NCBI GenBank assembly: GCA_947623455.1
Contig: OX392532.1
Span: 27,998,792 to 28,062,791, forward strand
Direction: 5' to 3'
Length of the DNA stretch: 64,000 nucleotides
Source of the DNA: Mimachlamys varia
Taxonomy: Eukaryota > Mollusca > Bivalvia > Pectinida > Pectinidae
In this document: in pieces, positions 39,076-51,500 of the stretch
How the letters are laid out: each line of letters opens with the position of its first letter
How positions within the stretch are numbered: the stretch's first letter is position 1
Notes under the pieces: generated by a model
What the model was told of the DNA's origin: nothing
The model's database searches: none
What the model saw: only the letters and a program-made list of their open reading frames with translations
Program-made: the position numbers and the translations under genes

Positions 39076-40265
39076 AAAAAACCTGGGTATATCAACCACA
39101 ATTCAAACCATTTCTTGTATGATTTGAGAATCTCCGGTTGTTGAGTCGGCTTTATTCTTGTTATTTCCTCATTTTGTGTTATTTTTCCTTGTGTGTTTGT
39201 TCTGCCAGCCAGATCTGTTCGCGAAATATTTTGTATTATACAGAACACATTTGTATGTTTTAGAAGTATGAATAACGGTGCTGTTTTTTCTTAATGAAAT
39301 AAGGATCTTTCTCTAAAAGTTATTTTTGTTTCCATATTTTTATGACTGATTAGAACGATCTTTAGAAACGAGCAGTTCTTGTAATATATCAAGAGTATAA
39401 ATTGAAGTATATAATAAGTATTTAACAGTATTTCACAAATATAATTTAATCAATATAAGAAGTAGCCATCCGAATCAATTTTATCATTTTCACTAGATTT
39501 TATTTTTGAAATTAAGTTTCCCGTTAATTATTATTTCATTGATAATTACTATCAATATCCTATCAAGTTTCCCCTGAAGCCTACAGTTAATGTACACTTA
39601 AACGACACGTTCATATGTTCTAGTATGATAATGACCAAACGATTCAAACCAAATCAAGCGGGGAGTTTTTGTCTTTAATTGAATAATTCAAAATTATAGA
39701 AAAGGCATGATGTTGACTTCAGCATTTCAACTACTTTATTTACAATTTAACCACAGGTGTTATATTTTTTCAGATCAATGTTTAATATAAAATACAAATA
39801 ATCACGCATGTTTCTTGGTGCATGTATGTATTGTGCATGCAATGTCTATAATTGAAAGCGGGCGTTTGAAATCATGAACACAATTATTTTGTTATTGAAA
39901 CTGAAATGCATTGTTTATTATTTTTTTGTAAAAAATGTTATTAAATTGTTAATGTTAACTGAATGTTCCACGTGTTTTATTTTTCGTGAAATATTTCGTA
40001 ATTGTGTCTCCCATTCGCATAAAGGAAGTCATTGTATTAGTAACGGTTCTGCTGGTTCTTTAATACTTTTTGTACGGGCAATAACTTCTGATCCATTGAA
40101 AATATCCTGAAAAAATGTACAATATACTTGAATCGCGTAATAACAATGTGCAATGAACTGTCGTCATTTCACTATGACATTGACTTCAAGGTTAAAATGT
40201 GTGAATTGTCCAATAGCTCTTAATTAGAGCGATACCTTTTAAACTGTTAATGATATGATAAAACC
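39076..40265. other. AT-rich intergenic DNA
   Basis: No gene or clear repeat is supported. Confidence 0.4.
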
Positions 40266-40302
40266 TGTATCACCCATAGATGATGTGCAGTACAGTGTCA
40301 TT
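40266..40302. repeat. solo unit related to the palindromic satellite
   Basis: TGTATCACCCATAGATGATG continues with TGCAGTACAGTGTCATT. This corresponds to one unit plus the right end of the array at 21772-22080, with several substitutions. Confidence 0.5.
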
Positions 40303-40734
40303 GTGATCTTCATCTCAAGTCGAGTCCCTCGCATTGTTGAATTTCATGTAACAATATTTTACCAAGCCTTGAATAAAGGTTCAAACGAATATGGTTTTCT
40401 CAAGGTCATTTAATGAAAGGTCGATGTCGAATTTTAAATTTGTAACTGCTTAACATTTTGTTAGACATATAAGTATCAAACAATATGCTTAAGAGTGGGG
40501 TCTTTGCTGACATGTAGGTTTTGTAGTTTCATGAAAATCTTGTCTGGGCCGTTTTAAACAATTAAATTGCATTTGTATGTTTCTGTTCACAAAAACAAAT
40601 ACCTGGCTATTAAAAGGAAAGTGGTCATTTAAATACGTTGCCGTAGTTCCGTCACGCTAAAATATCGTATTGTAGAAAGGTAACGCAACACACACATATG
40701 CTGCACCTTTCAAATTTAGTGATAGATACAGTAG

Positions 40735-40800
40735 GCCGAACAATGAATTAAACTACAGCTGTTTCGTCTTCCTAGGACTCTTCAGTGATGCTAGAGGCCA
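40735..40800 (-). ncRNA. hammerhead-ribozyme-like motif (Penelope pseudo-LTR)
   Basis: Read on the minus strand, the conserved core boxes are CTGAAGA (40785-40779, matching CUGANGA) and GAAA (40765-40762). They are separated by a short stem with GTC pairing GAC around a CTAGGAA loop. ACAGCTGT then follows as a very short stem III. Penelope-like elements are known to carry minimal hammerheads of this form. Self-cleavage is not shown, and stem I pairing is hard to judge by eye. Confidence 0.55.
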
Positions 40801-41245
40801 AAAGGAGGGAATCCAAACTTTCTAAACTAATGTAGAAGCAGAAGGGTCAGGTACGTAAAACCTCTTTAAGTTTTGAATTTAAAAGTAAAATTAACTAGTT
40901 CTATACAAATTCAAATCGTGTACTATTAAAATGTGTATATTATGTACCGTGCCACTACTCAAATGAGATAAGCTGTCGCTTGGAGGCTCCAGGAAACCTC
41001 GGGGACTTAAAAATCCACCAGCCCGCCACCCCCTATCATTAAAGATGACGTTACACACACATATGCTGCACCTTTTAAATTTAGTAATAAATAACAGTAT
41101 ATAATGAAACAGAGTATACAAAAACACCAAGGACACATTTCCCAACGAATCTATACGATCATTGAACCCATATGCCATAGCAGTGTTAATAAGTCTTATA
41201 TAGTGTTCCTCGCGTTGTCTACGGTACGGAGTGGTCTGTTTGGGA

Positions 41246-41461
41246 TTATCTGTAGGGTGGTGAAATTGTTCCAGAAGACACTGTCATAAGAAGATTAAGG
41301 GAGATTGAAATGCTGATATAAAAATTGATTCTCGCCCGGTTTACAGCCGAACGACGACCGTTTATTCTTTGTCCCAACTGGCATTTAGTTGCACCGATAC
41401 AAATCAAACCACAAATTACACACTCAATGACGAACACAACATTGGATGTTTTACAATTCAA
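41246..41461 (-). pseudogene. GIY-YIG endonuclease fragment, Penelope-like
   Basis: The open stretch reads NCKTSNVVFVIECVICG and then GATKCQLGQRINGRRSAV, the conserved N-terminal part of the Penelope GIY-YIG module. After about 45 residues the similarity ends in a simple Ile/Ser run and a stop. The upstream part of the protein lies in another frame (41458-41679), so the copy is frameshifted and not functional. Confidence 0.6.
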
Positions 41462-41974
41462 GGGTTCAAACTTTCTGGTAGAATGCTATTTTTGTGTAAG
41501 GAAACTGTGATCTGCGGAAATGAGTACATTGTCGCATGCCTTGGCGTTTTTAGTTCCACATTTGGAAATGATATAAGATTCCGACCTGTCAGAATCGCCA
41601 AACACTTCCGTAAGATTGGCTTTGCGTGGTCGGAAAAGAACAAAAAGTCAATATTTGTATAAAAATGCCTACTTTTCAACTTTGTACATATAGTATTTAC
41701 AGTTCTATAAGACTATCCGTGGATTACTTTGCCTTTCAATTATGGATCATGTACCCGCATAAGGGAGTCCTTTATGGATTCGGCACTGATTAATTCAGCA
41801 TTATTGTTTGTTCTCTATCCATGCTGGTAGAACGCTCCTGGGTGTAGAGTGCCCTCGGGGACAAACTGTCCACCAGCAGAGGGTTTAACCCAGTGGTTAA
41901 ATAATGAAAGATTATTAAAGCGTCAAAAAACTATAACCGGACCTAAAAATTGACCAAAACCTTACCATGTTTCT

Positions 41975-42352
41975 CTAAACCTTCTGTTTAAGTAGATATA
42001 TTACATATTGATTACTCTAATTCTTCTGTTAAAGTTGACATATTACTGACTTATTACTCTTAGCCTTCTGTTAAAATTGACATATAACATATTGATTACT
42101 CTAGGCCCTTCTGTTATAGTTGTCATATTTTGGACTGCACTATTAATCATATTACAGACTGCTTACTTTCAGCCTTCTGTTACAGTTGACATAGTATAAA
42201 CTGATTACTCTTAGCCTTCTGTTCAAGTTAACATATTAAAGACTGATTACTCTAAGCCTTCTGTTAAAGTTGATATTTTATAAGCATCATACTCCAAGCC
42301 TTCTGTTAAAGTTGACATACATGTATTATAAACTGATTACTCTAAGCCTTCG
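41975..42352. repeat. ~45-bp minisatellite, about eight diverged copies
   Basis: Units contain AGCCTTCTGTTAAAGTTGAC, ATATTA and CTGATTACTCTA, with variable spacing. Confidence 0.75.
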
Positions 42353-43600
42353 GGCCAGGTGGGCTCAAAAACTTGTAATTTTGACCAAAGTTCAAAATAA
42401 TTAAAATTTGCTCAGGACGTGACTTAAGTACCTATCCTTTCCCGAGAAATTGGGGACGGTATCAGGTTAGCCCATACGGATAGCGTACAGCTCTTGGACA
42501 GTACATGTATTCAGATAATTTCAATGTTTAAGAAAAACAAAAGCCGTCGTTATGAAACCCTCCAAAGTACATTTTGTTCAAAAATGCTTATGGTGTTCCA
42601 ACTCGCAATCAATTGAGTGACACAGTTAAAAACTGTCATTTTGGACACTGAGCGCTTTAATGTCTGTCTATCGTATTGATAACGGTCCCAAAGCGAAGTA
42701 CCGGTAACTGTGATTCAATACAGAATCCTGGTTTGAGCTTGAGAGTGATTATGGATCATTGACATAAATACAACAAAGAGAAAATCTGAGTTCTAGGGAA
42801 AGTTGATAACAGGAATATTTCCAGGAAAGACATCTTGGCTCCTTCAACATATCGGAGACAAAAGTAACAGGGGCTCCAAAAGGGTGTGCGTTCTATTCAC
42901 CATATATCTGCTATAGTGTATATCGTCATATTATACGTGGTTTTTCTTGAGGCAGACAAGGAATATTCACCAGAACAAGTTTGAATAGCTATAAATACAT
43001 TGGTATCATGATTAGATTTATGAATTCGTTTTATATTTCATAATGTGCACATTACCAGGGCTAAAAACCCCATTTCATTCTGCCTTGAACGCAGTATGGT
43101 AATTCTCATTGTATTGCTTCTTCTCCTTCTGCGCATTTACTACTAGACTATTTTATGAAAGTCCGTGTCTAATGACGGTCCAAACACAAATGAACCCCAA
43201 TTCGGAAAATATTTTCTGAGAAGGGAAACAAGCATGTCGTGAAGTAATTTCTCAATGCTGATGTAGGTATGAATCACAATATATTGATATATTGAATTTG
43301 AGAATCTGGTATCAATTATCATATATAATACATCAACAAATATTTCTCATATTTATATCTTTAGTATTCATTTATCGAATCTTTAACCTAATGTGATAGT
43401 TTTATTTGAGAATTCCTATTGAATACGTTTAAATATGACCAAATCACCAAAAACGTGACTAAATATATATATACAAAACGCCAAAAGTAAAATTCTTTTA
43501 ACGGATAAGGAAAGTTGTAAATGCAACATTCGGTTTATTTCAATAAATAATTCAAACTTAACCGGAAAAACTTCTATTGTGTTTATTGAAAATATGAAAC
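42353..43600. other. intergenic DNA, nothing recognised
   Basis: No supported gene or repeat. Confidence 0.4.
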
Positions 43601-43611
43601 GTAGAAAACTT

Positions 43612-44110
43612 TATATAAATGTTGGCCAAGATCAGAAGGCTTCCGTCCGGTTTCCGTCTACAGCTCAAAGCGTTTACACTAGAACAGATCGGATTTTACC
43701 CCATTGAGTACCACTCGGTAACGGTGAACACCAGACATAAAAGATACGCTCTTTCTCGGCCAACTATACTTTGTCACTGTATCCACGTGCGCGTTCTGGC
43801 TACTTGCAGCTATCCGACATTCGGTAACACGCCTCAGCAGGCAAGCTGCACTGGAGTAGATCTGCGGCAGTCTCTCAGGAGCAGAGAAGTGTTTAATATG
43901 TTGGCAAGGATTCACATCTGCCGTGCAAATCAGCAGCAACGTCAGTCGAACGGCACGTGTTATCAATGGGTAGTGCGGGGCCTGCTCTCGCGGAGAGGTC
44001 TGCCAGAGATGGATTTTTACGTGGAGTCGAACAAAGGAGCATAGCACAGAAGCAAATTGGTTACCGCAGCGACGCCATGATGGCTGTGAAGTATTGTGGA
44101 AGTACTAGAA
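43612..44110 (+). promoter_or_regulatory. possible TATA promoter and transcribed region
   Basis: TATATAAA (43612-43619) precedes about 490 bp that look richer in G+C and CpG than their surroundings. ORFs overlap on both strands here (plus 43619-44044, minus 43679-44047). Neither resembles a known protein. It may be a first exon of an unseen gene or a repeat fragment. Confidence 0.25.
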
Positions 44111-46404
44111 GTGTTACAGATTTAAGAATGATGTGCAATAATTAAACCTCGTCTTATCTGACACATTGTTGGATCTAACACAGTCCAGGCTTTGGTAGGA
44201 CAGTGTACATGTCATAATTAATGAACAGGATTTATTTTCGATTTTTATAAGAATGTAAATATGAAAACAACAGGATATCGGGAAATCATATAAGTCATGT
44301 CTGAACACTCAAGAGTCCATTTAAAAACTTTATAATGATAGAAAGGACTCGGGGCTAGAATGGTTTCTATGTGTTCGGTATTATTTCCAGTGTATTCCAG
44401 CGTAATAATTTGTAATAACCACGAAATTATATGTTCAGTCAAAAGTAGTCAGGTAGCCATTCTAATTGGTACATTTAAATAATAAGGGACCAATGAACAT
44501 CCGCAATTATATTTTCATCATGTATTCCACAACGATATATTGAACCCCATCAAATAAAACACTTTAATTCCACAGAATACAATATTTCCTTTTCTTATAT
44601 AATTGACCAATAATGTGTCAAGTTTATCGACTCTAGCAATATATTATGGGATATATTTCCGTGTATCAAGTGATTGACAATTCGGGCATATGCGTTCTGA
44701 GATAATGCTTCTGCTGATGTAGGAAATACCGCAGTTTATTTCATCATAAAATTAAAAATTTGAATCTAAAACAAGATATGGTACAAGGTTGAGAAACACG
44801 CAGACCACTTCAAAAGAATGAATATTCATATCGCACGGTGAAACAGATACCAATAAATATAACATGATGGAATCCACGCACTTGCCCACATTCCGAACAA
44901 ATACGTGAAAAGTTTCAGTAAATGCAAAATGCACGCCTGAAAAGCATGGATGTAACTATAAAGAAAAGGAAAGTTCATAATACAAACGAAAAAAACTTGA
45001 GATGAAAATTATGTTTATTTGTCATCAATCAATAAAATCAACGAAAATGTTTTTTGTTAACTAAATTATTAAAACAAAAAACGTTAAACAGAAATGATAT
45101 TTGTTCTTTTGTGATTGTATACATGTTTGATTAATACGCAATAGGTACAAATATATATGGAAGTAAATGGTGTGTTATACATTTAAAAGAAGGAAAACTC
45201 ACAGATTCTAACGTTTTCGTCACATCAAAACTGTATAATACATATATAGAGGATCTTACACGAGTGTCGATGTTATATGGAATTTATCAAACGAGCATTT
45301 AGACGAGTTGCATATTAAATTATTCAACGAGTTAAATAAATTTCATATTACACTGACACGAGTGCAAGATTCTATTTATCAAATAACCTATATATTCATG
45401 AGAGAATACACTAAAATTCTCAAATTCATTCTCTATAAAATAGGCAAATTTCTACTTTGATGGTACGATTTTCAATACCGAAAAAATTATACGACGTCAT
45501 TTGTTTATGACGTTAGAATAGTGTTATTACACGTGTGTAATACCATATTATGACATTGTCGTATGGCATGATTGAACAGGTCAGTTATGTGATAAATAGG
45601 TATTCTGTTGCTATTTTACGAAATTAGTTCCCAAATGGAAATAATGTACGCAGTTGTTGCTGGGTCTATCCTCAAGATTCTTATGTAGGTCAATAACCTG
45701 ATACCGTTCGGTTCCATTGCAACAAAATCAATTAAGAGTAAAGGCAATGTGAGAAATCACTTTCATCCAGATTTATTGTGAAGGCACAATACAAACAATA
45801 TTATACATTACTGTACTAAGCGTACACTATATCACTAAATGCATATAGTGTTCAAATTACCATAAAGAATAAAATTTTCTAAAGGGGAAAACAACGACAC
45901 ACATCGTTGTGAAACCTGCAGTACTATGGCAATGTCAAGAATCATTGGAGCGTTATATACTATGTACCAATTTTAAAATAAGTCATCTGTTGGTTTTCTT
46001 TAGCGCAATTTGTTCAGTCTCCTTCATTTTTTTCTTTCCCCTCCTTACTGTTCTTTTCAAGACATAATTAATTATGGTCCTTACTCAGAAACAAAAACAT
46101 AACATTTGGGCATTGTCTCCTGATAGCACCAGTCCTAGAGAATGAAGAAACTGGATAAAGGAGTTAAAATGTTAGTTATCTGTATACACATCAATATGAA
46201 CTATTACAAGTGATAATATTGACACTATTCTTCTTTTTCTTCATATTTGTTTCTACCTCAGGGTTTCAAAATTAATTTTGTTAAATATGTTTTGAAGAAT
46301 TATTAATAAAACATTATCTAAACGCACATTTTGTTTCGAGAAAATATAAACAGTCTATAGAAATGTATCTAAATATCCTGTACACCGGGACAGTATCACT
46401 TTAA
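44111..46404. other. AT-rich intergenic DNA
   Basis: No supported gene or repeat. Confidence 0.4.
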
Positions 46405-46789
46405 AGGCCCAGTATACGTAACTTTCGACAAAACTTGAAGCGAAAGTTAAACCTAATAACTTATTACATATACAGATGTATCTAAGATTAAGTAATATCA
46501 GCAATATCCCAGATGAATTCTTACGCGGTTACTGGTACAGCAGTAGTTGAAACTCGGTATTTGTAAACACGCGTCCATTTTGAACTGTTTTTTACCTTCG
46601 GCTGGTTGTTCAAGTTGGCGACACCTGAATTATTTTCAATTCTTTGGATTTTTCTGTCAAGAGGTTCTTGTTAGTTACCGCTCATGTTTACTTCGTTTTA
46701 AACTTATTTTTGCATGATTATCAACTGGATTTTTTTCCCAGAACTTTTCGGAATCACGAACAATTTTCTGAAGTTACGTATATCAGGCC
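46405..46789. mobile_element. piggyBac-like MITE, copy B
   Basis: 385 bp flanked by TTAA at 46401-46404 and 46790-46793. It begins AGGCCCAGTATACGTAACTT and ends AAGTTACGTATATCAGGCC. It is colinear with copy A at 19772-20156 along its whole length, sharing AACACGCGTCCATTT, CACCTGAATTATTTTCAATT and GTTTACTTCGTTTTA. Confidence 0.8.
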
Positions 46790-46923
46790 TTAAATTAAAC
46801 AATATATATTTTTTAAGGTACATAAATAGTCTTTGAGCATCTCATACATTATATTACGGTTTTCAATCAGGCTCAGTTGGTCATAATTCTACGGATTCTA
46901 TATATGTTTGAACCAGGAAAGCT

Positions 46924-47035
46924 AGATCTTCGTTAGTCCAGGTTCTGACTATCTGATCGGCTGAATATATATGTTGGTGGCAAGTAACACCAATATCTAG
47001 CAGATCAGAGAGTCGGAACCTTTTGGACTAGATCT
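46924..47035. repeat. 112-bp imperfect hairpin
   Basis: The arms begin AGATCT and end AGATCT. They share AGTCCA/TGGACT, TCTGATC/GATCAGA and GTTGGTG/CACCAAT around an 8-nt loop (about 46,980-46,987). A few bulges interrupt the pairing. It may be a foldback MITE remnant or a transcribed hairpin. Confidence 0.65.
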
Positions 47036-47199
47036 TGTATGCGATTGTAAATTTGGGTTCTGAGTTCGAGTTTTCTGTAACTTGCTTTGATAATGAGAAT
47101 AAGTTGCGTAGAAATACTTTTGGATGTTGTAGACTGGTTTGACGTTTTTAGAACGGATAATGTTAGCTTTGGTTTCGGAATGACATTTGTAGATTTGAG

Positions 47200-48350
47200 G
47201 CTGTTTATTTTGGCTTCTAATGAACTGGGCTCGACATTAATTCATTGGGAATGTTAATTTGCATTCTAAAGAACAACTTGACTCGACATTTGTGTAACTG
47301 AGTAGGTCCACTTTGACTTAAAAAGAACTGGATTCGACATTTGTGAACTGGAGGCGTTCACTTTGGCTTCTGAAAAACAGAACCTGATATTTGTAGAATT
47401 GAGAATGTTCTCTTTGGCTTCTGAAGAACCCGACTCAAGGAATTGAGTAAGTACACCTCCGCTTCTAAATTACTGAACTCGACATTTGTGTAATTGAGTA
47501 TGTTCATTTCGGCTTTTAAAATACCTGACTCGATATCAGTAGAACTCTGAATAAGTTCATTTCGGCTTCTAAAGAAATGGACCCGAATTTTTTTATTTGA
47601 GTATGTTCATTTTGGCTTCTAAAGAACCGGACTCGCCATTTGTAGAATTGAGTATGTTCGTTTTGGCTTCTAAAAGAACCACTCGACATTTGAGTTATTG
47701 AGTATGTCCACTTTGGCTTCTGAAAAATTCACTCGAAATTTATAGAATTGAGTATGCTCTCTGTGACTTCTACAGAACTGGACTCGTCATTTGCGTCAGA
47801 ATTGAGTATGATAGTTTTGGCTTTTGAAGAACTAGACTCGACGTTTGAGTACGTGCTTTGACTTGCGAAGAGCTCGATTCCACCACATCTATGAATTGAG
47901 TATGGTCATTTTGGCGTCTGAAGGACTGACTCAACATTTGTGTAATGTTCACTTCAGCTTCTGAAGAACCTGACTCGAGGAATTGAGTATGTTCATTTCC
48001 GCTTTTAAATGACCGAACGCGACAGTTGTAGAATTGAATATGTTCACGTCGGTGTCTGAATCACTGGAGTCAATATTTGTAGAATTGAGTATGTTCATGT
48101 TTGATTCTAAAGAAGTGAACTTGACATTAATTAATCGAAAATGTTACTTTGGCTTCTAAAGAACCTGGCTCGACATTTGTGTAATTGAGTATGTCCATTT
48201 TGACTGCTGAAAAACTAGACTCGACATTTATAGAATGTGGTATGTTCTATTCGGCTTCTGAAGAACCCGACTCCAGGATTTGATCATGTTCACTTCCGCT
48301 TCAAAAGAGCTGAACTCGACATTTGTGTAATTGAAAATGTTCATTAGCAT
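47200..48350. repeat. ~50-bp degenerate minisatellite, about 20 copies
   Basis: Units centred on ACTCGACATTTGT, GAATTGAGTATGTTCA and TTTGGCTTCTAAAGAAC vary in length from about 45 to 60 bp. The array lies just downstream of the stop codon of the minus-strand sulfurtransferase gene and may be part of its 3' flank. Confidence 0.8.
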
Positions 48351-48450
48351 CCGTAGATTGTTATATAGTAGCTTGTTTAACGTGTAAAGACTAGTTGATT
48401 TGACCTTCCTATGCAGCACAAGGTGGCAAGTTAAGGCTCGGTTGATATGT

Positions 48451-48504
48451 TTACTTCTCGATTTGATCTCCGTTTGACCTTTTACTCCACTCATTGAATC
48501 CGCC
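48451..48504 (-). CDS. sulfurtransferase exon D, terminal
   Basis: TATGTTTACAG precedes GGCGGATTCAATGAGTGG, giving GGFNEW, the counterpart of the conserved G-S-W-x-E-W after the last strand. The TAA stop is at 48453-48451. The intron before it (1,662 nt) holds a perfect 52-bp tandem duplication. Confidence 0.7.
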   Translation of the reverse strand, partial: GGFNEWSKRSNGDQIEK

Positions 48505-51500
48505 CTGTAAACATAAAAACACTTATGATACCACCCTATATCCAACTAAATGTGACAGCAATGAATACGTGAAACATTTTAACAGTCCCTTGGATATTCG
48601 GGATAATTAATAGGGTATTGGATACGTCCATTTAGTCTATGTCGATGTGATTAAGTGAAGCGTATCAATAGTGACTAAGAGAGCACAGCATGGCACCAAC
48701 TAATTAGTGAAATACAATTATCGTATGTTAATAACTACCACCGGGTTATCTAAATGTCTGGCCAAGTCTTGATCCTCGTCTAACGTGTTGGACAAAAGTT
48801 CATCATACGCGAAAGGATATGTATTCTGTATTGCAAATGTTTGGTGTTTCGGTCATATGTTCTTTCCTACTGAACACAAACAGTCAAAAGACAGATAGAG
48901 TTGTAAAAACAGTCAGAGAATCTGTGTTTTTGCATCGAAATCATCTCGCGTTCAAAATAATATCAATTCATTTATTGGATGCTTAAGAGTAAATAATAAC
49001 CAAATACCGGTATAATAAAGTACAGGTTGTAATACTAAAAAAGTAAGGTTGTTGTTGTGATATGGACACAACAACAAAGTATTTACTGATTCGGAGAGAC
49101 CTCCGAACTACGTCGCTGTGTTAGCACAGAATCATTTGTAGTTTTAATCCATTTACCCTAGACACACTTGAGCTCTCCCAATTCAAAGGTTAGAATAGTG
49201 GGGCTAATGGGTTAAGTTAACAAGACATGTACACTTACCCAAATTTGGGTTTAAAAAGATCATATCTCAACATATGTCATTTAATCGTACAGGATGTAGG
49301 TGGCGTTACGGTCATATCTCAACATATGTCATTTAATCGTACAGGATGTAGGTGGCGTTACGGCTGATAATTCCATCTCTCACCCTACTTTACCTAGGGA
49401 ACTAGGATACGGCTATCAACTGACAGATAAAGCCTATTGAACCCTTCACACTTCTCGCCAGCGTCTACCGATAGCAACCTCTTCAACGTATTCGTTTCAA
49501 CTCTACAGAATATGTACGGTGTCGTCTGCTCGCTGTGCTCACAGTAGCTGGGGTTCCCGGTAATGTAGAATGTAGACTGAGGCTTGATAAAATATTGATG
49601 TGTTCTGTGTGCAGTGTTTGTCATGGAAACGCAAATCAAATCTTCTATTAATACCATCTAAGGACTTCTGTGGTTGAGTAGAAAGTTAGTGATTGAGATT
49701 GCGAAATAAAGCGATAATATCGTCGTTAGTCTCACAAAACTGGTCTTCCCAAAGGCGGTCACTCTCTCATCATCAAACGTATTTCCCGTGGGGTATGTGC
49801 AGCAACATTACGACTCCCATTTCTGCGACTTGTGATATTCCGGAAATGACTAATTAGAAGAGACCATCGAAGTAACAGTGTTTGGAAGAGAAATTACATG
49901 TAGTACTTTTAAGTCTGTTAACCATTGAATGACCCCCCTTCCGATATAACTTAATCGTATTTATCTTTGTCCTTCACCCCTACATAGAAATTTGCCAATC
50001 GACATTGCCTTTGATGGATGATATGATAATACATTAAGCCATTACTGTTACAGCAAAAACCAAAAACGTTATGAATGCCGAATATCACATTCAATTCGTT
50101 GCGAGCTGTCCGAGACATGGAGAAGGCCAAAGCAGTCGAGTAAACGTTACATTTGTTGATACTTACGTGGTACACAGAAACATTGTCGTTGCCACAAAGA
50201 GCCGCCGTGAAGGCCAACGTACACGATGACATGCCACTATTGCAGTAGCAGGTGAGGGGTTTGGACAGATCCACTCCTACTGCGCTAAATTCTGGAATAA
50301 TATCGAGAACATTGATATTTAATATCATCGATACATTTTCATGTGTGTACATACCAACATGATAAGGAACATAAAATTGTACTAAACAAACCATATTTCC
50401 AAAACAATTCTCGAACAGCATACAGACAAGATTCACAAAACGTTTTAGGAAGTACATCAACTGATCACAATGAAAATCCTTCATAAATTATTCAAAAGAA
50501 ACATATTTAAGAGAATCGAAGATTCTAAGAAACCAGCTCATAACTTGACAAGGGATGGCTGAAGCTCAGACAATAAAGATGATCAATATACAGATGACAC
50601 ATCTTCGTGGCCAATGTCTCCTACCTTTTTTTAGCTGGTCCAGATCTTTCAGAGTTCCCGTTTCAGGATTGACTAAGTCGGACATAGGTAGGTTTTTGGC
50701 TCCCTTTATATGTCCAGTGCTTTCTGTAATCGGATAGGAAATCAAACGTAATTCATTCATCCGTTCTAAGAAGTCTTGGTGTAAAACTATATTGCATGTC
50801 GAAAGAAAAAGAGTTTTGTGACGTTCTGAACGGCCTCCTTTGTTACAACGTTTAAAGACAAATCGATATTTTGTGATGGAGGGCAGTTATACATAAAGAT
50901 CATAAAAGTAATTTAACCTAACAGAGCGTCTTTCCTAGCTTCTAGTACGTTTTTATAAAAAGTGATATCAGAAAGCATTCTAAAAGATGCAGAGTAAAAA
51001 TTTCAATCGAAAATGCATTCAAAATATTGGCAAATCATTTGTCTTGATATCTCGTTAAATCACGAATGTAAATTTCCCACAAATATTAATATATACATTT
51101 ATCAAAGTAGTACAGTATTATATTAAAATACACGTATATAATTAATATCCAATCAATTTCTAATTAGTCGTGTGTTAGAGCTTCATGGCAATGAGATTCC
51201 CAACAAATGGAGCAATTTAGTATCTTGAAACTGTATGTTTAAAATGACTTCTCGGTCTAGTTCAAGCCGTCGTACACTTAATTTAATGATAAAAATAATA
51301 TTTTGCTTCGAGATATTTTGAAAATTTTATTTAAATAGACCACAAATACGTTTATGATCTGTGATTTTTCAGATAATAATCTTTTATTTACAGATACAAT
51401 CAAGTTCAACATAATTTATATAGCATTTCAGTTAAGCGTTGAGATGTCGTTAAGCTAACCAACGTCACTTCGAACATTGGGCCCTAATGATCACTGGTCA

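Larger units (their letters stand above)
40688..41680 (-). mobile_element. Penelope-like retroelement relic
   Basis: On the minus strand, 41246-41461 encodes a recognisable GIY-YIG endonuclease start (NVVFVIECVICGLICIGAT, then GQRINGRRSAV), the type fused to Penelope-like reverse transcriptases. About 450 bp downstream on that strand a hammerhead-ribozyme-like motif occurs (40762-40785), as in the pseudo-LTRs of these elements. A ~45-bp direct repeat containing ACACACATATGCTGCACCTTT lies at 40688-40735 and 41050-41098. The reverse transcriptase itself is missing and the frames are broken, so this is a decayed 5'-truncated copy. Confidence 0.6.

Noticed and set aside
43619..44047. Opposed ~140- and ~120-codon ORFs as a gene pair
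   Set aside because: Neither resembles a known family; open frames on both strands reflect the base composition of a GC-richer block.
49394..49657. 87-codon minus-strand ORF as the last sulfurtransferase exon
   Set aside because: It lacks the conserved G-x-x-x-E-W end; the exon at 48451-48504 has it, with correct phase and an acceptor.
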